Assembly: GCA_021773645.1 (NCBI GenBank)
Contig: JAJFJU010000002.1
Span: 1-64,000 of the forward strand
Direction: 5' to 3'
DNA from: Gammaproteobacteria bacterium
Lineage (GTDB): Bacteria; Pseudomonadota; Gammaproteobacteria; HK1
DNA: 64,000 bases
The notes under the pieces were generated by a model. That model saw nothing but the letters and a program-made list of their open reading frames with translations. It ran no database searches and had not been told where the DNA came from. The position numbers were made by a program, and so were the translations under genes. Positions 55,982-64,000 of this stretch are shown piece by piece (positions within the stretch are counted from its first letter, which is position 1; each line of letters opens with the position of its first letter).

Positions 55982-57132
55982 GCTGTTTCCCGCCGATAGG
56001 GGAAGCAAAATTTGGCCACGTAGAGCGCTTCGGTGGTGGTGCAGTGCAGGGTGGTTTGGGGGCCAAAAAACAAGGCCAACCGTTCACGGATATTGTCCTG
56101 CGCCATCTGGTTGCCGTGATGATGGCGGGTGAGTTTGTTTTCCACCGGGCAGCTGTTGCTAATCTGGAGCGTGATCGATTGCTCGCTTAGCTTACCGCTG
56201 ATTTTCAGCAAGCCACCATCGGCGCAAGGCTCGATACCGTGATAGATGGCATTTTCCAGTAGGGGTTGCAGGCTTAATGCCGGCAGCAAGGCGTCGTTAG
56301 GCAGGGTGTCGGTCCGCCATTTAATGCGCAGACGATCGCCGAGGCGTAGCGACTCGATATGTAGATAGCGACGGCACAGTTCCAGTTCGGTTTTCAGTGT
56401 TACCGGAACGCGGGCATCTCCAAGGCTGGCGCGGAACAGATCCGAGAGATCCTCCACCACCGTTTCCGCTAGTTCAGGTTGGCTGTGGATGAAGCTGGCG
56501 ATGGTGTTCATGCTGTTGAACAGAAAATGCGGGCGGATGCGAGACTGCAGGGCCTGAATCCGTGCCTCGGTTTGGGATTCCAGGCGTGCCTTCCATTGAT
56601 GGTGGATATACAGATAGCGTAATACGACGGCACTGACGATGGCGCTAATGGCGAGATTGCGGAGTAGAAAATTGAGGTGTCGAGCGGTGTCGTGAGCCAG
56701 CAAGGTGCTGCCGCCCTGCAGCGGCCAGTAGGCGGTTTCGCCCAGCGGGCGTATGGCTGGTGCCTCGAACCCTAGCACCGGGTATTGGATGAGCCAAAAG
56801 GTGGCTTCACTCAATAGAGCGGTAACCAATAGCACTAAAAAATAGCCCACAAAACCGGCTGGAACATTGCCAAGGCTGTGCAGCCAGCGTCGGCTAGCAC
56901 ACAGTAACGCGGTACTACTGAGTCCCACCCATTGTACGAACAGCGATACCAGCGCGAGCTCAGTCCAGCGACCCCCGGCGTTTCCCGCTGGTGTTAGCAC
57001 CAGGATAAAGGCTAGTAACTCGCCCACCACCACCACTGAGTACACCATGGGAATGGTGCAGAAATTGGGTAGAAACAGGCGGTCGCTCTCAGGCTCAGTA
57101 AAGTATTTTTCGTTCCCTACCATCCATTCCAT
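55978..57132 (-). CDS. algZ: AlgZ/FimS-like sensor histidine kinase
   Basis: About 384 residues of the LytS/His_kinase family. Four membrane spans lie in the first 190 residues, followed by SRIRPHFLFNSMNTIASFIH with the phosphoacceptor histidine and the ATP-binding LQPLLENAIYHGIEP. It pairs with AlgR directly downstream and is divergent from argH, as in Pseudomonas. ATG 57132 is chosen; ATG 57123 is possible. The longer reading to 57279 would overlap argH. Confidence 0.9.
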   Translation of the reverse strand: MEWMVGNEKYFTEPESDRLFLPNFCTIPMVYSVVVVGELLAFILVLTPAGNAGGRWTELALVSLFVQWVGLSSTALLCASRRWLHSLGNVPAGFVGYFLVLLVTALLSEATFWLIQYPVLGFEAPAIRPLGETAYWPLQGGSTLLAHDTARHLNFLLRNLAISAIVSAVVLRYLYIHHQWKARLESQTEARIQALQSRIRPHFLFNSMNTIASFIHSQPELAETVVEDLSDLFRASLGDARVPVTLKTELELCRRYLHIESLRLGDRLRIKWRTDTLPNDALLPALSLQPLLENAIYHGIEPCADGGLLKISGKLSEQSITLQISNSCPVENKLTRHHHGNQMAQDNIRERLALFFGPQTTLHCTTTEALYVAKFCFPYRRETA

Positions 57133-57253
57133 CCACAATCGGGGCCCAGCGCCATTACCATCGCCATTATAGGCATGTGGCGCGGGCGAGTGCGGGTGCG
57201 GGCCGAAGGGAAGCCCTTTATACTGGCGAAAATCATTTGAGTAGGGAGTGAAA

Positions 57254-58672
<1,419 letters not shown>

Positions 58673-58699
58673 ATATCGTTTGACCAAGGAGTCTCTCAT

Positions 58700-61009
58700 A
58701 TGAAAATGCTGCTAAAAATCCTGCTGAGCGTGGTGGTGCTGGTAATTGTTGCTGCCGTTGCCCTGCCGATGGTGATTGACCCCAATGATTACCGCAAGGA
58801 AATTGCCGCGGCGGTAAAAGATCAGACTGGACGGGAGCTAACAATAGCGGGTGATATTTCACTCACGGTTTTTCCCTGGATTGGGGCCGAGCTGGGGGTG
58901 GTGGAGCTGGCCAATGCACCGGGTTTCAAGCCCGCAGTTTTTGCGCGTACCGAGAAGGTGGTGGTGCGGGTAAAACTGATGCCACTGCTGGAAAAACGCG
59001 TCGAGATGGATACGGTCACCATCCACGGTCTGCAACTTAACCTCGCGCGTGATGCCAACGGGCGCAGCAACTGGGATGACCTGCTCGCTAAAGGCGATGA
59101 AAGCAAAAAAGAGCCAGCACCCACGGCTGAAAAGTCGGAACCACCGGCGCTGGCGGCGCTGGCTATCGGTGGTGTTGATCTGAGCAATGCCAGCATCCTT
59201 TGGGATGATGTCCAGGCGGGTCAGCGTTATCAGCTCAGCAATCTGTCTATGGCCACCGGGGCGCTGGGCGGTAGTGAACCAGTAGACCTGGAGCTGGGTT
59301 TCGATCTGGCGGGCTCTATTGCGGGACGCGTGAATGCCAGTGGTCGGCTGCAGCTGGATGCCGGCAAGCTGGCGCTGGCTGGTTTTAAGCTCAAGGTTAA
59401 GCTTGCCGGTGAGGGCCTGGCTGGCGGCAGCGTCGCAGGCCAGCTAAACGCAGATCTCGTACTCGACCAAGTAAAACAACAACTCGCACTCACCGGGCTT
59501 AAGCTAGAGGTCGAGCAATTCCAAATGGCGGACTTAGGCGGCACCTTGTCTTTTAGTGGCGCACTCCAGGGCGATCTTGCAAGACAGCGCTTTAGTGCGC
59601 CGGGGCTAGTCTTTAGTGGCGTACTGGAAGGCTCGGCACTGCCTAATGGCAAGATGGAACTGCAACTCGGTGCTGATGTGGCCGCGGATCTGTCGGCCCA
59701 GACGCTGGAGCTTGAAAAGCTGGCTCTACAGGTGCTGGGCGTGAAGCTAAATGGTGGCGTACAGATCAGCAAGTTGCTGGATGGACCGCAATATAGGGGC
59801 CGCTTGCAGCTGGCGAGATTTAGCCCGCGGGACTTGCTGACGCGCCTGGGCCAAACCCCGCCGGAGACCGCCGATCCCAAGGTTTTGATTGCGGCTAAGC
59901 TGGATGTTTCATTGAATGGTTCCATGGATTCCATTCAACTCAGTTCCCTCGGCTTGCAACTGGATGATACCCATCTGAAGGGCACGGCATCGGTACGAAA
60001 CTTTGCTAAGCCGGCCATCCGTTTTCAGCTGGTGGCCGATGCGCTCAATGCGGATCGTTACCTGCCACCTGAGAGCACGGCACCGGCAAAAACTGCTGTA
60101 GCGACTCCCGGAACGGCAGCGGTGGGCGGCGCTACTGAATTGCCGCTGGAGGCGCTGCGGGCACTGAACATCGATGGAAAAATAAACCTTGGCAAGCTCA
60201 CGGTGAGTAAGCTCAAATTGCAGAATATCTCGCTCGCCATCAAGGGGCGGAACGGGCTGATCGGAGTCATGCCGGCAGCGCAGCTCTACCAGGGCAGTTA
60301 TAAGGGCAACATCGGTCTTGATGCCCGTGGCAAGGAGCCAAAACTAAGCCTCGATGAAAAGCTCTCTGGCGTGCAGATTGGCCCGCTGCTGAACGATCTG
60401 CAAGATGGTAAGGGCAAGCTGGCAGGTACCACTAATCTGCAGGCGAAGCTCAGTGCCACCGGCGCCGATCCCGACGTGGTCAAAAAGACCCTCGGCGGTA
60501 ATGTGCGTTTCAGCCTGCGCAATGGCGCGGTTAAGGGCGTTAACGTTGCCCGCCTCATCCGTGAAGCTCAGGCCAAACTAAAGGGCCAGTCGTTACCGGC
60601 GGATTCGGCGCCTTTGCAGACTGATTTTGCCGCGTTGGATGGCACGGTACAGATCGCCAAGGGGATTGCCACCAACCGGGACTTATTGGTGAAATCACCG
60701 CTGTTGCGGGTAGAGGGTTCGGGTACCGTTGATCTGCCTAAAGAGCAGCTAAATTACGGCATCAAGACGACGCTAGTAGCGACCTCCAAAGGACAGGGCG
60801 GCAAGGAGCTGGCAAATCTATCCGGTGTGCCGATTCCGATCCGCGTTACCGGTTCCTTTGCCGATCCGAAGTACGGGGTCGATATGAACGCCTTGATGAA
60901 TGCCAAGGCCAAGTCCGTGGTTACTCAGCAAAAAACCAAGGTGCTAGAGAAATTACAAAAGAGCCTGGGAGACAAGGCGGGTGGTCTGTTGAAGGGCCTG
61001 TTCCGCTGA
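58700..61009 (+). CDS. AsmA-family inner-membrane-anchored protein
   Basis: A 769-residue protein with one N-terminal membrane anchor (about 4-25) and a long periplasmic beta-rich body. The AsmA N-terminal pattern is clear in IDPNDYRKEIAAAVKDQTGR, LTIAGDISLTVFPWIG and ARTEKVVVRVKLMPLL; the C-terminal AsmA_2 part has VKKTLGGNVRFSLRNGAVKG and GVPIPIRVTG. Relatives bridge the periplasm and affect lipid transport and outer-membrane biogenesis. Its TGA is part of the CTGA overlap with the next gene. Confidence 0.92.
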   Translation: MKMLLKILLSVVVLVIVAAVALPMVIDPNDYRKEIAAAVKDQTGRELTIAGDISLTVFPWIGAELGVVELANAPGFKPAVFARTEKVVVRVKLMPLLEKRVEMDTVTIHGLQLNLARDANGRSNWDDLLAKGDESKKEPAPTAEKSEPPALAALAIGGVDLSNASILWDDVQAGQRYQLSNLSMATGALGGSEPVDLELGFDLAGSIAGRVNASGRLQLDAGKLALAGFKLKVKLAGEGLAGGSVAGQLNADLVLDQVKQQLALTGLKLEVEQFQMADLGGTLSFSGALQGDLARQRFSAPGLVFSGVLEGSALPNGKMELQLGADVAADLSAQTLELEKLALQVLGVKLNGGVQISKLLDGPQYRGRLQLARFSPRDLLTRLGQTPPETADPKVLIAAKLDVSLNGSMDSIQLSSLGLQLDDTHLKGTASVRNFAKPAIRFQLVADALNADRYLPPESTAPAKTAVATPGTAAVGGATELPLEALRALNIDGKINLGKLTVSKLKLQNISLAIKGRNGLIGVMPAAQLYQGSYKGNIGLDARGKEPKLSLDEKLSGVQIGPLLNDLQDGKGKLAGTTNLQAKLSATGADPDVVKKTLGGNVRFSLRNGAVKGVNVARLIREAQAKLKGQSLPADSAPLQTDFAALDGTVQIAKGIATNRDLLVKSPLLRVEGSGTVDLPKEQLNYGIKTTLVATSKGQGGKELANLSGVPIPIRVTGSFADPKYGVDMNALMNAKAKSVVTQQKTKVLEKLQKSLGDKAGGLLKGLFR

Positions 61010-61563
61010 GGAGTTGCAGCGCTCTAGCCTTAGTATTCTTTCTTCCCGTTGCGTGGGCGACGGGTATTGCATCCAGCGAGATTTACCGCAATGGGGATCG
61101 CTATTTTGTTCGCGTCGCCTCGGTTATTGACGTGCCTGCGGTGCGGGTGCGGGCGCTGCTCACGGATTACCCAAACTTTCACCGTATCCACCCCAGCATT
61201 CAGGAAAGTCGCCGGATGGAAAAGCGTCCGGATGATCGCGACCGCGTATTTATCCTGACCCGAATCTGCGTGCTGATCTTCTGTTTTGATATAGATCAGA
61301 TCACTGACTTTTACCTCACCCCGGGAGGGGATCTCCAAGGTAAGATCGAGCCAGTAGGCAGCGATTTTCATTATGGTCTGCTTGCTTGGAAGATTCGCGG
61401 GTCTAAAAGTGGCAAGACTCACATCGTATTTAGCGCCGAAATAGAGCCTTCGCAATGGATTCCCCCGCTTATCGGGCCGTGGATATTGAAGAAAAAACTA
61501 CACCAGCTAGCCGTTGAGACCATCCTAAGTCTGGAGCAATTGGCCGGGCCGTTGCGCCGATGA
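61006..61563 (+). CDS. Exported SRPBCC/START-like protein, probable CTG start
   Basis: The frame ending at 61563 encodes an SRPBCC-fold protein: RNGDRYFVRVASVIDVPAV, then LLTDYPNFHRIHPSIQES and a C-terminal helix. The first usable ATG/GTG/TTG is a GTG at 61132, which would cut off the first strand. Upstream in the same frame a good signal peptide is read (SCSALALVFFLPVAWATGIA). The only candidate start that keeps it is a CTG at 61006 overlapping the asmA stop (CTGA). It overlaps mutY by 4 bp. A ligand cannot be named. Confidence 0.6.
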   Translation: MRSCSALALVFFLPVAWATGIASSEIYRNGDRYFVRVASVIDVPAVRVRALLTDYPNFHRIHPSIQESRRMEKRPDDRDRVFILTRICVLIFCFDIDQITDFYLTPGGDLQGKIEPVGSDFHYGLLAWKIRGSKSGKTHIVFSAEIEPSQWIPPLIGPWILKKKLHQLAVETILSLEQLAGPLRR

Positions 61564-62600
61564 GTGACGGTGCTTTCGCTTCTAAAATTCTTGCTTGGTA
61601 TGCCACTTTCGGACGCCATGACTTGCCTTGGCGCACGCAGATAACACCCTACCGGGTCTGGGTCTCGGAGATCATGCTACAGCAGACCCAAGTGGTCACC
61701 GTACTGCCTTACTATCAGCGCTTTCTGCAGCAGTTTCCGGATGTGGACAGCCTCGCTGCGGCACCGCTCGATGCCGTACTTGAGCTCTGGAGTGGTCTTG
61801 GCTACTACGCCCGGGCACGCAATCTCCACCGTTCGGCCGGTGTGATCTGTGAACTACACGGTGGCCAGTTACCGCTGGAGCGAGAGGCTTTATGCGCTTT
61901 GCCAGGCATCGGCCGTTCCACCGCCGGTGCGGTACTCGCTCTTGCGGCGGGGCAGCGTGAGGCGATCCTAGATGGCAACGTAAAACGGGTGCTGTGTCGC
62001 TACCATGCCGTTGAAGGTTGGCCGGGTACTGCGCCGGTACTGCGACAACTCTGGTCCTTGGCAGAAGCGCACACGCCCAAGCAGCAAGTGGCTGATTACA
62101 CCCAGGCAATCATGGATCTGGGCGCCACGCTATGCACTCGGCACAAGCCCCGCTGTGAGCTTTGTCCCTTGGGTGTCACTTGCCTTGCTCGGGTCGAGGG
62201 GCGAACGCAGGAGCTACCGGCCTCGCGTCCGCGCCGAAAATTACCACTACGCAACAAGGCCTTTCTCTTCTTGCGCCGGAAGGATGGTGCCATCTTCCTG
62301 CAGCGACGCCCGCCAACCGGGATCTGGGGCGGGCTCTGGAGCGTGCCGGAGTGTTCCTCAGCGTCGGAGGCAGAAGATTGGTGCCTGGAGCAGACAGGTC
62401 ATATTCCCGCCGCAGTGCATCACCTGGAGCCGGTATTGCACACCTTTACCCATTTTAAATTAGAGATAGCTCCGATACTGATGGAGCTTGGCTCCGTATC
62501 ACGAGTGATGGAAGGCAAAGGTGCTCTTTGGTATAAACACGGACAAATGCACGCACTCGGTCTGCCGACCCCGGTGGCCCGCTTGCTTGCCAAACTTTAG
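61560..62600 (+). CDS. mutY: A/G-specific adenine DNA glycosylase
   Basis: A 346-residue base-excision repair enzyme that removes adenine opposite 8-oxoguanine. LPWRTQITPYRVWVSEIMLQ, the HhH region LPGIGRSTAGAVLALAAGQ with the catalytic aspartate in LDGNVKRV, the [4Fe-4S] cysteines CELCPLGVTC plus the preceding CTRHKPRC, and a C-terminal Nudix-like domain are present. It is followed by yggX, as in E. coli. Confidence 0.96.
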   Translation: MSDGAFASKILAWYATFGRHDLPWRTQITPYRVWVSEIMLQQTQVVTVLPYYQRFLQQFPDVDSLAAAPLDAVLELWSGLGYYARARNLHRSAGVICELHGGQLPLEREALCALPGIGRSTAGAVLALAAGQREAILDGNVKRVLCRYHAVEGWPGTAPVLRQLWSLAEAHTPKQQVADYTQAIMDLGATLCTRHKPRCELCPLGVTCLARVEGRTQELPASRPRRKLPLRNKAFLFLRRKDGAIFLQRRPPTGIWGGLWSVPECSSASEAEDWCLEQTGHIPAAVHHLEPVLHTFTHFKLEIAPILMELGSVSRVMEGKGALWYKHGQMHALGLPTPVARLLAKL

Positions 62601-62611
62601 GAAAAATCCTT

Positions 62612-62884
62612 ATGACTCGAACCGTACAGTGTGTCTTGCTCCAGCGAGAGGCCCCGGGCCTTAAAATGCAGCCTTATCCGGGGGAATTGGGGCTACGTAT
62701 TTTCGAGAACGTGTCGAGTGAGGCCTGGCAGCAGTGGATGAGCCGCCAGACCCTGCTGATTAATGAATATCGCATCAATCCCTTGGACCCGAAATCGCGT
62801 AAATTTATCGAGGATGAAATGGTATCTTTCCTCTTTGGTGGAAATTCTAGTCCGCCCCCAGACTTTATTGCGCCGGATACGTGA
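62612..62884 (+). CDS. yggX: Oxidative damage / Fe(II)-trafficking protein YggX
   Basis: A 90-residue protein with MTRTVQCVLLQREAPGL, PYPGELGLRIFENVS and INPLDPKSRKFIEDEMVSFL, the full YggX signature. It helps protect iron-sulfur clusters, and MutY carries one. Gene order mutY-yggX is conserved. Confidence 0.95.
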   Translation: MTRTVQCVLLQREAPGLKMQPYPGELGLRIFENVSSEAWQQWMSRQTLLINEYRINPLDPKSRKFIEDEMVSFLFGGNSSPPPDFIAPDT

Positions 62885-62934
62885 GTTTTCCTTGACTCTA
62901 CGGGGCGTGATCGCTTTAATACCGCCTCTCCAAT

Positions 62935-63010
62935 GGCCAGGTAGCTCAGTCGGTAGAGCAGTGGATTGAAAATCCACGTGTCGGTGGTTCGATTCCGCCC
63001 CTGGCCACCA
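62935..63010 (+). tRNA. tRNA-Phe (GAA)
   Basis: A 76-nt tRNA with encoded CCA. GGCCAGG pairs with CCTGGCC, D stem GCTC/GAGC, anticodon loop TTGAAAA with GAA in the centre, and T arm GGTTCGATTCC. A gene of different style begins 80 bp downstream. Confidence 0.97.
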
Positions 63011-63089
63011 TAAAAACAACGAGTTAAGGGCGTCTCTTAGGTTTTTGTTATTTGGTGTAGACGCTATGTAGACAGGCGGAGGGATTCGC

Positions 63090-64000
63090 GTGGTAGCGGT
63101 CGGTAGGGCAGCAACCTCTTGTCTGGGGCGTGCATTTCGCTCCATCGCCTTCTTATTGTCCGTGTCAGGGTTTCTGGCTGTAGTCCCCAGTTATCCAGCG
63201 CACGCCGCGGTAATCGACTATTCCATCGTCGACCTTGGCGCCCTTCCTTCAAATTTCAGTCCGTTCTTCACACCCAATGTGGTGAACTTCTCTGGCCAAG
63301 CTGTGGGTAGCGGTGGCGTCGCCCAAGCCGGGGGAGTTGTATCGAGCATTCTCCATGAAGTTCGTGCCATCAATGACGCTGGATTGGCTGTCGGGAGACA
63401 GCTGGTCTTTGACTCAGGCACGGGGAAAGACATCCCTCATGCATTCGTATGGAGCGCTGATTCCGGCATACAGACAATTGGTCCGGCAAACAGTGAGGCA
63501 TGGAACATCAACGCCCAGGGGTTGGTTGTTGGCGATTTTCTGGCTGGCGACGGAAGCCGTAGGGGTGCTCTATGGGTTCCAAGTAGTACGGGCTATGATT
63601 TCTTTGAACTCAGCGGGACTGGGCCAACAAGAGCGCGAGGCGTTAGTGCATCGGGCATCGTTACTGGCCTCACCGGGAGCGGGACCAGTGTGCGTGCATT
63701 TACTTGGGATCTGAATGGCGATCAGCAGGTTCACACCATCGCCAGCCCAAACGCGACACACGGATTTGCCGTCAACGATTCAGGCCAGGTCAGCGGCCGT
63801 TACAGCAAGGGTTCAGATTGGCAAGCATTCTTCTGGGATCCCGTGCTCGGGTTTTCTGATATCGGCCCCTCCCCCTCTGAAGGCAGAGCCATCAATAATG
63901 CAGGCCAGGCAGTTGGTTTCTTTGACCCCATCGGAGAAGGAGATCGCCCCATCTATCATGATCTCGTCGGAAACGAGGCCGTTTTCGAGACGCTGGGTAG
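63090..64000 (+). CDS. Exported HAF-repeat protein, truncated by window end
   Basis: An open frame from a GTG at 63090 (GGAGG 8 bp upstream) runs without stop to the window end, about 303 residues. A signal peptide (SIAFLLSVSGFLAVVPSYP, cleavage near AHAA) is followed by repeats of the type INDAGLAVGRQ, INAQGLVVGDF, VNDSGQVSGRY and INNAGQAVGFF, each with a tryptophan strand (AFVWSAD, AFTWDL, AFFWDP). These are HAF repeats of secreted beta-propeller-like proteins. Function is unknown; the C-terminus, and any sorting signal, lie outside. Confidence 0.88.
   Translation, partial: MVAVGRAATSCLGRAFRSIAFLLSVSGFLAVVPSYPAHAAVIDYSIVDLGALPSNFSPFFTPNVVNFSGQAVGSGGVAQAGGVVSSILHEVRAINDAGLAVGRQLVFDSGTGKDIPHAFVWSADSGIQTIGPANSEAWNINAQGLVVGDFLAGDGSRRGALWVPSSTGYDFFELSGTGPTRARGVSASGIVTGLTGSGTSVRAFTWDLNGDQQVHTIASPNATHGFAVNDSGQVSGRYSKGSDWQAFFWDPVLGFSDIGPSPSEGRAINNAGQAVGFFDPIGEGDRPIYHDLVGNEAVFETLG

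Overview
The window is a contiguous piece of a gammaproteobacterial chromosome. The gene orders hisI-hisE-tatABC, cca-uppP, folB/folK, plsY/tsaD, rpsU-yqeY-dnaG-rpoD, leuS-lptE-holA-proA-nadD-rsfS-rlmH-maf and algZ next to argH are all typical of that class. A ferredoxin-type sulfite reductase set (cysI, DUF934, an iron-sulfur APS reductase gene and a TauE/SafE exporter) and an exported HAF-repeat protein suggest an environmental lineage. The sequence alone does not let me name a genus.

Layout. 1-3.5 kb: sulfate assimilation on the minus strand. 4-9.8 kb: a diguanylate cyclase, a MoxR/DUF58/transglutaminase operon and an orphan ParA. 9.9-18.1 kb: leuS, lptE, holA, proA, nadD, rsfS, rlmH, maf and an unknown membrane protein. 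18.2-22.8 kb: tatCBA, hisE, hisI, cca, uppP. 23-28.3 kb: a MidA-like methyltransferase, folate genes, plsY, tsaD. 28.5-33.1 kb: the rpsU-yqeY-dnaG-rpoD macromolecular synthesis operon and a CAU-anticodon tRNA (Ile2 type).

33.03-45.50 kb: a 12.4-kb integrated mobile element inside the 3' half of that tRNA gene. It is bounded by 48-bp direct repeats and has short TTACGCCA-type repeats just inside both ends. It codes for an AlpA-like HTH protein, IncQ-type RepA helicase and RepC initiator next to three 22-bp iterons, a ribbon-helix-helix protein with likely operator sites, a small protein resembling part of the coupling protein, a TrwB-like coupling protein, a MOBF (TrwC-like) relaxase-helicase, a two-gene cargo (ClpP/SDH-fold serine protease and a 63-residue partner) and a tyrosine integrase. 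No mating-pair genes are present, so it looks like an integrative mobilizable element that carries its own coupling protein and an IncQ-like replicon but no recognisable primase.

45.6-64 kb: phosphoglucomutase, DUF4197, a MEMO-family protein, rsmE, then a leftward chain algZ-algR-cheW-mcp-cheA-like-cheW in which the receptor and the kinase homologue both appear to have lost their signature motifs. Then come argH, asmA, an SRPBCC-fold protein, mutY, yggX, tRNA-Phe and the start of an exported HAF-repeat protein that runs off the window.

Three families of about 150-160-bp palindromic, MITE-like repeats lie between chromosomal genes, often touching or supplying a stop codon. The most notable features are the hybrid mobile element with its protease cargo, and the degenerate chemosensory cluster translationally coupled to AlgZ/AlgR.
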